This document shows, piece by piece, positions 32,364 through 45,237 of a stretch of DNA of 64,000 nucleotides. How positions within the stretch are numbered: the first letter of the stretch is position 1; each line of letters starts with the position of its first letter. Source of the DNA: Entoloma clypeatum (Eukaryota; Basidiomycota; Agaricomycetes; Agaricales; Entolomataceae); NCBI GenBank assembly GCA_963565915.1, contig OY751494.1:248001-312000 (forward strand), in the 5' to 3' direction. The translations under genes were made by a program, and so were the position numbers. The notes under the pieces are model-generated. The model ran no database searches and was not told the origin of the DNA. It worked only from the letters and a program-made list of their open reading frames with translations.

Positions 32364-35300
32364 TCTGTATTTTCTTTGAAAGAAATACTAAGAGAGCTTG
32401 AAAAATGCATTTTGCATTTTTAATGTTCAAATAACTTATGTTCAATCCTGGAATAATCCAAATAGTTAGTGCACTTTCTAAGCTGCCTACTGTTAAAGGA
32501 AAAAGCATATAAAAAGCACACTGATTATATATCGTCTAATTGGGCATCAAAAGAGCTCTTAATTGAGTTACTATCCCCAACCCCTTTTTGAATTGTGCAT
32601 TTTTTAAGCTTATTTAAAAGGAATGTGCAAGTCATTAAATTGTCTTTTGCTGCATCTTTATTCCTTTACTTTGGATTCAAATTCCACTTTACATCATTGC
32701 TATAGAGACATGCTAAAATCACGCCTCTGTCTGTAAATGCATGATTAATTGGATAAATAAATGCTTCTAAGCATTTTGATAATGTTGTAATCTACATCAT
32801 TATTCACGAGATAGAAGAGTCTTAAAAACACCCTTCAATCATTGATTCAAGATTGGTCTAACCAACCAACCTTGTTCCTTCATTTTTTCCGCAACATCTG
32901 TTGCATAAAGTAGCACAAGATTGAGTCGAGCAAAACATGTATGCTCCTCATCTTAAAGCTCTCCATTTTTGCATGGGAATAATTTCTGTTGTGAAATTAA
33001 AATAGGGTCCTTGTGACACTCTATTTGCAAAATGGATTAGTCATGGAATCATGCAATAAACATTGCTTACAAATGGAACTGGAATGATCACCTGAGACTA
33101 GCTATCTCAGATCAGCGATTCACACCCTTTTTCACATGAATTATTCGTTTCCCAGCCAAGTTCTGCACTGTTTCAGTTCATATGCCATTTACAAAGCAAA
33201 TGATTTATGTCGTTTCAGCACAAAACGATTCCACACTTGACTGGAAAAGGGGGAGAATATAGAGAAAAAGAGCAATTCTTAATTGAACTTGCATCCTTGT
33301 GAACTTTGCATTGATTGATTTTATCTCATGCAATTGTCTTGCATACAATATTCTATAGGATGCACAGTGATTTACCCATTAAATCTGCGACATCTTGAAC
33401 AAGGATCTATCTTACTCCAAAGATAAAAGTGACATGTCATCCAAAATGATGATATTTGGATAACCAAGACTGTCCTATGAATCAATCCGTTAGTCCTAAA
33501 AAGACTATTGTTGGGTTTCTATTCCAAGCAATCACTTTTGATTACTTGAAGAAGCATCTTAATTGATCACTTACTAATATGCATTAAATTGTGTATCACA
33601 TAGTTCTTGGTATACAAGATTACTATTGATTGCATGAATGCATCAAAGTGTTTCTACACTTTGAATATTTGGACATATCCATGGTCACCATCACCAGGTA
33701 CCAAAAGACTCCCAGGGCCGCTGGCATCACCGCCCCTGAGGATGATGAACCTGCTGAGCTAGCTCGCGATTGTCACAGCTGCTCAGCATTAAGCCAAGCA
33801 TGCTAGGTCACCTGATCTGCACCTATCGGCTGTGTCAATGACTTGGATTTAAACACTGTATTGTGCACCCTTTTGGGATCGCCATCTTTGTTTGTCACAA
33901 ACCAAATATTTCCCATCCAAACATGTTATTGTTGTATCATGCAACAAATCATAGTCAATCTGTGTTAACATCTTAGAATGGTATTCTAATGACCTTTGAA
34001 CATAAAATTGGATGTTCAAAGCACATGTATTACCACATACAAAAGAACTACAATTGCAAGTCAAACACTTGACTATAATTGTAATAAACACTCACACAAC
34101 AGTCAGCTTGATTATTTAATTGCCTATAAATCTGTTTATGGAATATCATTTCAGGGGGAGATCTACTGATCTCTATTAAACCCTAAATCAGAATAATCCA
34201 TAAGTTGCTTGAGCCGCAATTATACTTTCCAAATGCTCAGATATTATGGGATATCTTTGAGCGATCTATACGTCCTCTATGATGCTAAACTAGATCCTAC
34301 CACAGTGGATTTGAACCTGAATAGTTCATCCACACCCTGAGTTTGGAGTAATACACTCAACTCAGAAGATATTATCTATAAGTGTGCCTTTGGGCTGCCA
34401 TGATAATATTATATACTCAAGATTGATGGCATGCCTCATCTATGGTTGTTAGCAGTCTTCGACGCAACTTCCAGAGTATTAATAAGCTATACCAAGCTTA
34501 TGTCATGCTATGCATGGTCCCATCAATTGGTTCAAATGACTATTTGAATGATATAGATTAAGTCTAACAAGCTCTTAAATTAGTTATGTCTACCTGACTT
34601 ATTAACGGCCTGCTTGCCGATCTATACATCATAATATCAAAATGATCCAGTCCGAGATGACAATAAACTATTATGTGGTTTGCTGATGCAATCAGACTAA
34701 TCATCTGACTCAGCATGGTCCATGCAAGATAGGCAAAGCCTTAAATACGCTCCTCAAACCGAGTTTTAGAGTAGGCTACCATGGCATTCTTTGCCTACTT
34801 CTCCACTGCCTTTTACACTCGCACCACACATGCCAACCATCTGGCACATGTTGCCTCAGCCACAACCACCACCACCACCACTACTGCAGCTGGCGCCGCC
34901 ACTGCTTCTTCATCGCCCTCTGGCAGTAACACTGCTACGACCACCGATAATAAGACATTGAAGAAGAAATAAAGTAGATAGTGGTACAAGTAATTAAAAT
35001 AATAATTACCTGAGAAAACCTTTTGAGGACAACTCAAGAGCGCTTGACACCGTCGCCTCTGAGTTTGGTAGTTAACAGATCTTGCTGAGCATTGCTCGCA
35101 ATCATTGTTGACACCTACAATATTTCCAAACAAGTAGCTGCTTCAAGCACTACACTGGCTGCTTCTAGCACCATCATGGCTGCAAGTTTACCACACCATC
35201 CCATCTCTCTCAAAAGTGATTCTTTTGATGCTTTTGATGATCTCTTTGATCTCAGACTCTATATCTGATGAGAACGTATCCATCTAAGAATTGATTGGAT

Positions 35301-35467
35301 AGCATGGTCTCTGATATAGACCTTAAATGACAGTGTATGCTTGTACGACACAGCAAGGCACCCATTTAGTCTGAGAAAATGAGGTCTCAACTATTATCCA
35401 TAAGTTAAGATTTGAATATCTTCTTATACAAGTATTGAACCCTTATGGTATCTCACTTGTGGGGGTG

Positions 35468-35893
35468 TGTTGAAACATTCAAACTAACAGTCAATCACAT
35501 GACTTGGATGTTTCGATGGTAAATGTCATGTGACTATGATCATGTGTTTTACCATGTGGCCTAACCACATGAAGTGTTCTAAACATAGAACAATCTAGAC
35601 TTGCTCTAGATCTCTGAGTCATTTCTGTGACTCAGAATGTTGCACACCACAGCCTTGATGCTGTGTACCAGAGATGTTCCATCATGTTCTAGCCAATAGC
35701 ATTACTAGCTCATAGTTGGTCTGTGCACATTTCCATAGGTATAAATACTGCATGTAAATAGTGTAGTATAATAAGAGCTAATACCAGTAGTTCTATCATC
35801 ACCCACTCTTCTTCAATATCTCAATCCTCTTCGCATCAATGTGAGTATCATTAACCAGGCTTCCTCTGCGTCTGCAAGGAGTGCTGTTCAATA
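35468..35893 (+). repeat. copia H/G-family LTR, 426 bp
   Basis: Preceded by GTGGGGGTG (35459-35467). Starts TGTTGAAACATTC and ends GCTGTTCAATA. Contains a TATAAATA box near 35741 and an inverted pair TGAGTCA/TGACTCA (35615-35621, 35628-35634). The same LTR, reversed and also 426 bp once its insertion is removed, is at 58984-59811. Confidence 0.85.
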
Positions 35894-36104
35894 CGCGGAA
35901 GCGTTCACAATAAAATCATACATATATTGTTATATAATGACATGCATTGTCGAATTGATTGATCGGTTCCACGACTCAGAACCAACTTGCTCTGGCTGCT
36001 GAGCTGAACTGAGTCGGCAGAATCGGTTTGGTCCCCAAGCTGACTTGAATATCTGCCAAGCTGTGACTTTGTGAGTCACGGTGCAGTTAGCTGAGTTGTG
36101 GCAA
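35894..36104. other. unassigned flank
   Basis: AT-rich start, then a Ser/Leu-type low-complexity stretch (CTGAGTCGGC and similar). No feature supported. Confidence 0.4.
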
Positions 36105-36322
36105 CACTATGACTTTGAATTACAGCATGTGCCTGGCAAGACAAACATGAAAGTGGACATCCTGTCGCCCATACCCTGGTATGAAATGGAACTCGAACCA
36201 CAAGACAGTGACCAAATGCTCAAGGAGGGACTATTCTTGAAACGATTGGAATCAGAAGATGTGGTACATATGGAGATGTTCACAGAGGAACAATTCTTTG
36301 AAGGAGGTGAAACATCTGATTC
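36105..36322 (+). pseudogene. family A pol fragment (end of RNase H)
   Basis: Plus-strand piece reading HYDFELQHVPGKTN, GLFLKRLESEDV and EQFFEGGETSDS, the RNase H/integrase spacer of family A. It ends where the LTR of A3, in the opposite orientation, begins, so A3 inserted into another A copy. Confidence 0.8.
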
Positions 36323-36724
36323 TGTTATGCTTAACAAACCGTTCCAAGGTTCAGGCAGAGTATGCAGGAAAGTGGAAAGGCGAAGAGCAAAGTGATTGCT
36401 AAATCTAAGGAATCTACTATAGTACAAGAGGTTTATATAGGTACTGACTATAGGCGGTAGCGGATGAGTCAGTACTGCGGAAGGCAGTGCACATGAGTAA
36501 GGCGACTGTGGAAGGCTATGTACAGTGAGTAAGCTGACTGTGGAAAGCGAGTCAGCGCGGGAGCGAAGTATACTAAAGGGGATGATGAAGTAAAGTAATG
36601 AGTCAGACTGGAAATTGAAGGTTGCGAAAGTAGACATTAGACATAGTAAGTTCGTAAGAGGGCGCCGAGTCGGGCCGATAAGTAAAAGATATGACATGGT
36701 CCTCATACCGTAGAGTCCGTAACA
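36323..36724 (-). repeat. family A 3' LTR (A3)
   Basis: 402 bp, TGTTACGG to GCATAACA on the minus strand, next to the tract GGAGAGGGGAACA (36725-36737). Confidence 0.9.
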
Positions 36725-36758
36725 TGTTCCCCTCTCCAAGCTCTGTGTCCTCACAGAG

Positions 36759-37067
36759 TCACTGTCCCCATCCCTCATTGTTGCCGGGATCGGACCAGTT
36801 CGGACTTTCCTTGAGGCTCCAATCATATATCAACTCCTCGTTGATGGCTACGGCGAGTTCGCGGCCTTTGATAGCCAGCCGAATACGTCGATTTTCGATC
36901 ACGAGGGTGCTGGTGTAATTTCCGAGAATTTGTTTTTCCTCGGGACTCGGGGCGACGGGTAGGTTGGACAGCGAGTGAAGCCGGATATGCATCTGGCGAT
37001 GGAGGAGGTCGGCAAGGGAAGTTTCGAGGGCATGGATTTGGTCTCTCATGGAGAGTGCTTCATTCAT
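36759..37067 (-). pseudogene. family A ORFx (A3)
   Basis: 102-codon remnant starting at the internal methionine MNEALSMRDQIHALETSL and ending ...SDPGNNEGWGQ. The upstream MSN start region is out of frame or mutated. The core agrees with A2 and A4. Confidence 0.6.
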
Positions 37068-37264
37068 GAGGGCGGCGATGGTGGGGTTGATGTCAGTGGT
37101 GGAGGTGGAGGTAACGGTGGTGTTGGATATGGCGGCGAGGATGGTTGAGAGATAGAAGAAGAAGGGGGAGGCTATATTGGGCAGGGAAAAGGACTAGAGC
37201 GGGGAACTCGGTGTGTGGTTGACTGATGAGATCGATACTGCCATGGGTTTTGAGAACTCGTCTT

Positions 37265-39350
37265 TTATTGTGGACGAGACGGGTTCTGCCGATGGAAATC
37301 ACGGATCAAATCTTGAGCGTTCTGAACATTAGCTTGAGGTTCCCATGTGTTCTCTTCTGGACCATATCCTTCCCACTGGACAAGGTACTGGATCTTTCCA
37401 TGGAACTTTTGAGAGTCTAGGATCGTAGACACATGGTACTCTTCTCGTCCTTCGACAATGATCGGATCAGGGGCTGGTTTCTTTTTCTGGATGGCGTACT
37501 TCGGAGTTTCATATGGTGACAAAAGGGTCTCGTTGAACACAGGGTGAATCATCTTCCAAGTCTTTGGAAGATCAAGAAGGTACGCGCTAGCTCCTTTCTT
37601 CTCTAGGACTTTGAATGGTCCATGTCGGAGTGCATCAAGTTTCTTTGAGGGGCGATCGGTCCTGATGTTAGTCCCTTCTAGCCACACCTTGTCCCCGATG
37701 CGGTAGTTCCGAGACGCACTTTGCCGTGTATCAACTGTCTTCTTCATCTGATCCTGTGCTTGTTTCAGTGCTGCATTGGCTTCTTCTTGTGCCTGTTTGA
37801 GTTTTTTCAAAAAGTTGTTGGCAGCCGGATTAGTATCTTCTAACACAAGTTCTCCCTTCCATGGATGTAAACCGTAGTTGAGGTAGAATGGGGTGTGCTT
37901 CGTTGCCTGATGTTCTTTGTCATTGTACTGGAACTCTGCGATTGCGATCCATTCAGCCCAATCATCCTGTAGATGGTTGACAAAGTTTCATAAGAACGCT
38001 TCCGTCTCCTGATGCGATCGCTCAGCCTGTCCGTCAGTCTGTGGGTGGTATGCGGTGGACAGGTTCCTCTTGATCCCTAGCATGCGGCAGAGTATCTCCA
38101 TGAACTTCGCAGCGAACTGCGGTCCCCTATCGCTGATGATCTTCTTGGGGATCCCATGAAGCTTCCATATCTGATCCCGATAGATCTTGGCTAATCCTTC
38201 AGCTGATAGTTCCACGGTTGTCAGAATGAGGTGAAGCATCTTTGAATGTCTATCTGTGATGACCAGAATTGTGTTTTTTCCATCAGATTCTGGTATTGGT
38301 CCCACGACGTCAATTCCTATGTCTTCCCATGGGTGACTTGGTGCTGCATGGGGATGTAGCGGAGCATGTCGCTTTTGTCGGTTAATCTTGTTGCATTGAC
38401 AAGTGTCGCAACCCTTCACGTACTTCTTCACATCATGCAGTATGGTAGGCCACCAGTAGGTGCGAGTGAGGAGTTCATGTGTCCGGTACTGTCCTGGATG
38501 TCCAGCCACTGGTGCATCATGTGACTCGAACATCAATTCTTGTTGTAATTGTGGATCTGGCGGGACATAGACTCGTTTTCCTGCATAGGTGATCCCATTC
38601 TCCTGCTGATACCAATGAGGATTCTTTTTTAGGCCCTGCGCTACTTCTGTCTCCATGCGGTTCCATGGTCCGCGACAAGAACGCGATGGGGTGCCATTTG
38701 TCATCTTGCGTCTGAGAGAGTACTGCTCCAATTGCATAGCCCGATGCATCGGTTTCAACCCTGAACTGTCCCTCTGGTTTCAGTAATGCCAAGACTGGTG
38801 CCGATGTAATTGCCCGTATGAGACCTTCAAAAGCTTGCTGCTCTGTTGGTCCCCAAGTAAATGCCGTACCGCCTGTGAGCGCAGTGAGAGGTTTCGCAAT
38901 ATTTGAGTACCCTTCAATAAAATGTCGATAGAAGTTAGCAAATCCAAGGAACTTCTGAACTTCCTTTTTTGATGTGGGTGCTCGCCAGTTTCGAATTGTA
39001 TCCACCTTCTCAGTTTCCATCTCAACACGTCCCTCACCAACCACATATCCCAATATAGGACATTTCGTTACTTCCCATAAACACTTCTTTTCCTTTAGGA
39101 ACAAATCATTGTCCGATAGGATCTGTAGAATTTCTTCAGTGTTTCGTGCGAGTTCTTCCTTGGTTTTACCGATAACCACAATGTCATCCATGTAGATCAC
39201 GCAGATATGTTGGCAAATCTGGTCCCGGAATAGACTAGCCATCATTTGAGAGAACATTCCCAGGGAGTTGCAAAGACCGAAAAACATGACCAATGGTTTG
39301 AACAATCCTCGACTGGTGAGGAAGGCGGCCTTCCATTCATCGCCTTCCCG
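37265..39350 (-). pseudogene. family A pol (A3): RT, RNase H part, integrase, chromodomain
   Basis: Starts within RT ([30 protein letters not shown]), enters RNase H (ETDASGYAIGAV) and loses it at SRTM, where a deletion joins to NRMETEVAQGLKKN in another frame (about 38665). Integrase (HDAPVAGHPGQ, GCDTCQ, DVVGP, SDRGPQF) is interrupted by TGA at 37988-37990, the same mutation as in A1, then continues to a full chromodomain ending at 37265. Confidence 0.88.
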
Positions 39351-39494
39351 AACCCATGAGGCCTAAGGACCTAGGTGGTCGGTGCACGTGAACTGCGTCA
39401 TGTGATGTGTTGGTTGAAAATACCGTCGGAGTGGTTCTTTCTTCTTGTTTCCCCATTCTCTTTTCATTTTAAACTCTCCCGAAAAAACCTCAAT

Positions 39495-40098
39495 ATGTCA
39501 GCAACCGATTTTCAAAAGGAGATGGAGGCGCTGCAGGCTAAGCTCGCGGAGGTGGAGGCAAAAAAGCGAGCAGCGGAGGAGGAGGCTGCGAGGAAGGCTG
39601 AGGAGGAGCAGAGAGCGGAGGAAGAGAGGGCTGCGGAGGCAGCGCGGTTAGCGGAGGAGATGCATCGGGCGTTGGAGCTGGCGGCTCAGAAGAGGGCCGA
39701 TGAAGTGGCCGCTGCACAAGGCGCATCGAGCAAGGGGTCGGGGGGGCCGCAGGCGGAGAAGAAGAAGAAGAAGGTGACGAAGAAAAGGAAGGTAGAGGAG
39801 GTGACGGCGACGGTCGGAGAGGGGTCGGGAGTCGGGGTCGGGGTCGGCGCCTGTGATAGGTGCAATGTGAAGGGCGTTGAATGTGAACGCGATGAGTAAG
39901 TTCTTCTTTGGTTCGTCTCTTCTGTTTTAACCTTTTGTTTTAGGAATAAGTCGTCCTGCAAGGGTTGTGTCAAGGATAAGAAGAAGTGCGAGGTCGGAGC
40001 GTCGGAGGGAAAGTCGGAGGTGAAGGAGGTGAAGAAAACGGTGAAGGTGATTAAGGGGAAGAAAAAGGCGTCGGAGATGCCGTCGGAGAGTGGGTCAG
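39495..40098 (+). pseudogene. antisense Zn2Cys6 gene of C2, 5' part
   Basis: Exon 1 39495..39895, 48-nt intron 39896..39943 (GTAAGT...TTTTAG), exon 2 from 39944. Exon 1 codes for the same residues as C1 throughout. The gene is broken at 40098 by insertion of element B; the remainder is at 52451-52811. The Zn2Cys6 cluster lies entirely in this part, but the helix and acidic tail are separated from it by 12 kb. Confidence 0.82.
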
Positions 40099-40382
40099 TG
40101 TTGAGGCGACGCTAAGTCAAACGACGTCATGAGCCCAAACTTAGGAACGAAGTGGAAAGATGATAAGAGAACTGTATTGCCAAGAGACCCAGCGGGAATC
40201 TCAAGAGAACAAGCTATCAAATACAAGTGAAAGTACCCTACTTATATATGTAAAGTCCATGAGGCTGCGTTGTGGCAGCGTCATGCTGCGCGATAATGAT
40301 AAGATGTCCTCATGTATGATATGATGTAGATAAGATAAGATCGAGATAAGATAAAGTGAAAAGTGAAAATACGATCATAACA
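40099..40382 (-). repeat. family B 3' LTR
   Basis: 284 bp, TGTTATGATCG to GCGACGCTCAACA-type end on the minus strand (plus strand TGTTGAGGCGACG...). Next to the purine tract GAAAGGGGGTAA (40383-40394). Confidence 0.88.
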
Positions 40383-40393
40383 TTACCCCCTTT

Positions 40394-43300
40394 CTAGATC
40401 TTGACTTCCAGGCGAGATATGATGTCGTCCGGGGTGTCCGTGAAATTCTCATATGGTTTAAATTCCAATCCTTCAAAGATGTTTGCGCGTAAGCGCCGGG
40501 GTGCATTCGGGTTTAATTTAAAGAAGTCCTCCACCGCTTCCTTGGCATGTTCTAGGTGATCCTCGGGTTCCCACGTGTTGTGGTCCTGAGTCAGACCCTC
40601 CCATTGCACTAAATATTCCAGCTTCCCTCTCTTCAACCTTGAGTCAATAACTTTAGTGACATCGTACTCCTCTTCGCCATTGATAACTATCGGGTTTGGT
40701 GCCTGCACCCTTTGTGATATAAATAGTGGTTCTTTAAATAATCGGACCCGTGATACATTGATGACCGGGTGGATTTTCCAAGTTTTTGGTAATTTAAGTT
40801 CTACAGCATGTGACGAAATGATTTGGGTTATGGTATAGGGTCCAATCCATCGTTCGGCAAGTTTCTTTAAGGGTCGGTTCAACTTTAGGTCTTTAGTCGA
40901 TAACCAAACTTTGTTGCCAACTTTGTAAACTGGTGCATCACCCCGTTTCAGGTTCGCATACCGTTCCATCTCTTCTCGTGCTTTTACTAGCGCTGCTTCT
41001 GCCTCCTCATGAATCTTCTTCATTCGCTCTGCGAATTCTTTTGCAGGTTCTGATTTTTCTGCCCGCCGAGGTTCTACGCCCATCCTAGGGTTAAACCCAT
41101 AATTTACATAGAACGGTGAAAACTGAGTTGCCGTGTGAATTTTATTATTATAGGCGAACTCCGCGGTTGCCATCCATTCGGGCCAATCTGTTTGCTGATG
41201 GGAAATAAATGATCTTAGATATTGCTCCAACTCCTGGTTGATGTGTTCTGTCTGTCCGTCTGTTTGCGGATGATACGCCGTTGATAATTTAGTTGTGATC
41301 CCCAATATTTTATTTAGTTCCTTCATAAATATTGCCGCAAATTGTGGTCCTCGGTCTGACGTTAACGATTCTGGAAGTCCATGAAGTTTCCAGACTTCGT
41401 TCCGATATAGTTTAGCTAATCCCTCTGCTGAGACTTCATCGTGTGTTTTGATAAAGTGTGATTGCTTTGTCGATCTGCAAGCCACAACTAATACTGTGTT
41501 GTACCCCTGAGCTTCTGGAAGTCCTACAATAAAATCTGCTGTAACATGTTTCCATGGTCCTGCATGTTCTGTGTTTGCTTTTAATTTACCGGCTAGCGGT
41601 TGAGGCACGTTTTTTGATCGTTGGCATCTGTCGCAGCCCTCGACGTATGCTTTGACCATGTTTGTAATACTAGGCCACCAATAATTATGTGTAACCAATT
41701 CCAGGGTCTTCCACTGCCCTGGGTGTCCTGCAACTGGGTTGTCGTGGTGTAATTTAATTATTTCCTCCCTGAGTTCCTGACTTTTCGGAACATAAACTTT
41801 TCCTCAATGTAACCAGATTCCCTGCTCTTCGTGCCATTCATCTGCACGCAATGTTTTGGTATTTGTTTTTTTTAACTCTTCCACTGCTTTCAACACTTGT
41901 TCATCAAACTCCTTGGCATCCCTGATGCGTTTTAATAGTTTACTTTCTTGTCCATCAATAAGTATGTGACCTCGATCCATTGCTCGCAAGTGGAAGTATT
42001 CAGGTTTTAATAATGTTATGTCTTCGTTGTCATTTTCCACCCCCTTTCTATGATCAACCCTTCTCGAAAGAGCATCCGCCTTTCCCATTGAGGTGCCAGC
42101 CTTGTGTATTAATTTGAAATTGAAACGTGTTAGATACAATGCCCAGCGTGCTTGTCTGCGATTAAGCTTTCATCCCTGCATGAAGTACTCGAGGTTTTTA
42201 TGATCGGTCCAGATCTCGACCTCATGTTTGGCTCCTTCAAGGTGGTGTCTCCATCATCCTCACATTCCATAGATAGAATTGCTCCCGTAGCAAAGTCCGA
42301 TGCATCTGATTCTACTCTCAACTTCCTATCCGGATCGGGAGATACTTATATAGGTGCTTCTGTAAATAATTTCTTTAGCATATCAAATGCTTCCTCCTGT
42401 TCCTCTTTCCAATTCCAGATTGTTTCTTTCCTTGTTAATTTATGTAATGGTCCTGCTACTTTAGAGAAGTCTTTGATGAATCTTCGATAGAAATTGGCCA
42501 ATTCTAGGAATGACTGGACTTCCTTGACTTTTGTTGGTTTCGGCCATTGTTTGATGGTGTCTACTTTTGAAGGATCCATTCGAATTCCGTCTTTCCCAAT
42601 AATTAACCCCAAGAACTCTATCTCGTCTCTGTCAAAGAAACATTTTCCCGGTTTTAAGAATAAGTCGTTTTCCCATAATCTTTTTAGAATTTCCTCCACA
42701 ATTTCACTGTGTCCTTTTTCTCCTTCAGTTGCTACCAATATATCGTCAATATAGATAACTACGTCTCCTTGATCAATTAAGTCTCTAAATATGTTGTTCA
42801 TCATGGTTTGAAACGTGCTTGGGGAATTATTTAATCCGAAGAACATAACTGTTGGTTCGAAGGCTCCATCTGGGGTTGTAAACACCGCTTTCCACTCGTC
42901 TCCTTCTTTGATGCGTACATTGTTATACCCCCATCTGAGGTCCATTTTGGTAAACTTTTTCTTTCCCTTTAATTTATCGATCAATTCCGGAATCAATGGA
43001 AGTGGATAATTATTGCAAACGGTCCAGCTGTTAATATGTCGGTAATCCTGTACCATTCGTTTCTTTCCGTCTTTTTTGGGTATAAAGAATACTGGCAAAG
43101 TTTGTGGTGACTTGGTAGGTCGAATATACCCTTTGCGTAATTGATCGTTTACAAATTCGGATACTTCTTTCCTTTCGTCTGGTGACAGGGGATAGACTTT
43201 GGCCTTTTTTGGTACGAAATCCGGTTTTAAGTCTATAGCGTGATCCCATGGTTTCCTGACTGGTAATCTCTCTGATGCTTTCTTTTCAAAGACTGATAGA

Positions 43301-44200
43301 TATTTGTGATATTTCTGGGGGACAACCTGCCTGTTCCGCCAGTACTTCATCTGAGGGTTCTCCCTTAGCTGCCCTGAGCATGTGGATTACTTCCTCCTTC
43401 ACTTCTTCCTCATTTCCTTCTACTACTTCTTCCATCCTTCCACCCCATCTGGTCCTTGCAGTTTTATTTAAGTAACGTGTTCAACGCATGCCACATTCTT
43501 CTGGACATCTTGATAATTTAATTTCCGCTTTTTCCCAATCGATTTCTGGATTATGACGTTTCAGCCAAGTATGTCCAACGATAATTTTAGCTTTTCCTAG
43601 GTTGCATGCTTCAAACACTGCTATCTCCACGTGTCCTTTATACCGCATAGCCATGACTGCTTCGTGCGTGATCGAACCTCCTTGGTTAAGTGTGCCATCA
43701 ACGTTGTAGACCCGAATGGGGAAAGGTAGTTCCCTTAATTTAATGTTGTTCTTTTTGGCGAAGTCCAGATCTATGAACATCCCTGTCGCCCCTGAGTCTA
43801 ATAGTGCTTCAACATCAAATGTGCGTTTGTCCTGCAACGTTTCCAGCATGATTTTCATCATAAGCTCCTTTTCCACAGAAGCGGATCGAATAAAAGATGG
43901 TTCCCCCATAGAGTCTGTTTGCCTATTTAAGTTATCTGATTTGTCACAACAGGGAATTAAGCATTCATCTGTAGGGGACAAACCAAGCCTCGTTGCCGAG
44001 GGCTCCCCAATGATATAGTTTACAAGTGTATCTAAGTCCGATTCATCTGTGCTATTTTTTTGGGTTTTTACCTTTTTGGGTTTGTCCAATAGTATTTTAT
44101 TGTATGTAACTGCTGCATCCGTAAGCTTTTGAAACCAAGAATTTACAGTGTCTTTATGTATGTAAGAGTCTATAGACAATTGTTCATATCGATTTGTCAG
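40394..44200 (-). pseudogene. family B pol: PR, RT, RNase H (deleted), IN, chromodomain
   Basis: Protease (43481-44179; ALLDSGATGMFID, VGHTWLKRHNPEIDW), RT (42346-43350; KMDLRWGYNN, VIYIDDILV, SFLELANFYRRF), RNase H (ESDASDFATGAIL, lacking its middle part), and a continuous 434-codon integrase plus chromodomain (40394-41698; GCDRCQ, TADFIVGLP, TSDRGPQF, QWEGLTQDHNTWEPEDHL). Stops include TAA near 42346, TGA at 42170-42172 and 41804-41806, and a frame change between protease and RT. The pol stop lies about 11 bp from the LTR, so B has no accessory gene. Confidence 0.88.
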
Positions 44201-44214
44201 AGCCAGCGGGGGAA

Positions 44215-44825
44215 TTACTGGTTGACGTTCACAAAACCCTGCTGCCCTGCAGCTTGTCCATTGGGATTCAGCGCAGGCGCACTATTCACACCCATTTGTC
44301 CATTTGTAGCTTGACGCCTCGCGTTGATCTGTCTCAAAATTTCCTCCTCCTCTTGTTCGTCGATCTGTTCGATCATTGCTGCTTGTACCCTGCGCTGCGG
44401 CCATCTGCAATCTCGGGCAAAATGCCCCTGTCCGCCGCAGTTATAACAATTACCAGGAGCGCGTCTCTGGTTCCTATCGACATCCATTGCATTTGGATCC
44501 CGTTGTGGTTGCTGCTGTTGTTGTTGTTGACCGTTTTGTTGTTGAGGACGGTACCCCCCATTCTGTTGTTGCCCAAAGGGCCTTTGTTGCTGCTGTTGTC
44601 CATATGCGGGCCGATTGCCCCATGTGTTACGTTGTTGTCCAAAGTTATTGCCAGTTCTCATGCCTGGTCTTGCTGCGAAGGTCTCTTCCGCTCTGCCGAT
44701 TGCCAAAATTTCTTCACAGGTGCCCTGCACCGTGGACTTTCTCCTCCCTTGCTGGAAGAGTTGTTGCATGATAGATTCCTTGGCGTTCCTTTCCAAAAGG
44801 GTTACACCGTGCCTTTCCTCGATCT
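44215..44825 (-). pseudogene. family B Gag, C-terminal part
   Basis: Continuation of the B Gag after A4: LLERNAKESIMQQLFQQGRRK, a long Gln/Asn-rich stretch (about 44490-44660) and the CCHC knuckle CYNCGGQGHFARDC, then an acidic end (QIDEQEEEEIL). Stop at 44215. Separated from its N-terminal half by the 6.3-kb A4 insertion. Confidence 0.88.
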
Positions 44826-44830
44826 TGCCC
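44826..44830. repeat. target-site duplication of A4 (left)
   Basis: TGCCC, identical to 51096-51100. Confidence 0.95.
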
Positions 44831-45200
44831 TGTTATGCGTAACAAACCGTTCCAAGGTTTGGGCAGAGTATGCAGGAAGATGGAAAGGCGAAGAGCAATG
44901 TGATTGCTAAATCTAAGGAATTGTAGCTATGGTACATGAGGTTTATATAGTACCGACTATGAGCGGTAGCGAATGAGTCAGTAACTGCGGAAGGCAGTGC
45001 GCATGAGTAAGGCGACTGCGGAAGGCTATGCACTAATGAGTAAGCTGACTGCGGAATGAGTCAGACAGCTGCGGAAAGCGAGTCAGCGCGGGAGCGAAGT
45101 ATACTAAAGGGAATAAAGTATAATACGATATGTGTAAGCGGGGGCCGATGAGTAAAAGTGAAAAGTAAGCGTATACGTCCGTAGTCGTTAGTCCGTAACA
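44831..45200 (-). repeat. family A 3' LTR (A4)
   Basis: 370 bp. TGAGTCA occurs at 44974-44980 and 45057-45063. Next to the polypurine tract TTGAGGAGGGGAACA at 45201-45215 on the minus strand. Confidence 0.95.
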
Positions 45201-45237
45201 TGTTCCCCTCCTCAAGGTCTGTGTCCTCACAGACTTC

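Larger units (their letters stand above)
31464..35893 (+). mobile_element. gag-only copia derivative H
   Basis: A copia Gag, then about 3.1 kb of AT-rich DNA without pol (32364-35458), then a polypurine tract and a 3' LTR. Such a layout suggests a non-autonomous element moved by the enzymes of a relative. Within the non-coding part, 33708-33740 repeats the gag segment 32229-32261 (ACTCCCAGGGCC...CCCCTG). A 63-codon ORF at 34781-34972, rich in Thr and Ala, is probably chance. A 5' LTR is not seen. Confidence 0.55.
36323..39350 (-). mobile_element. Ty3/gypsy family A copy A3, 5'-truncated
   Basis: Minus strand: 3' LTR at 36323-36724, ORFx, and pol from the middle of RT to the chromodomain. The upstream half is missing; at about 39350 it joins C2 sequence directly (CATCGCCTTCC next to CGAACCCATGAGG), a deletion or recombination junction. 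Confidence 0.88.

Noticed and set aside
34781..34972. 63-codon Thr/Ala-rich ORF
   Set aside because: Simple-sequence composition with no homologue in the window.
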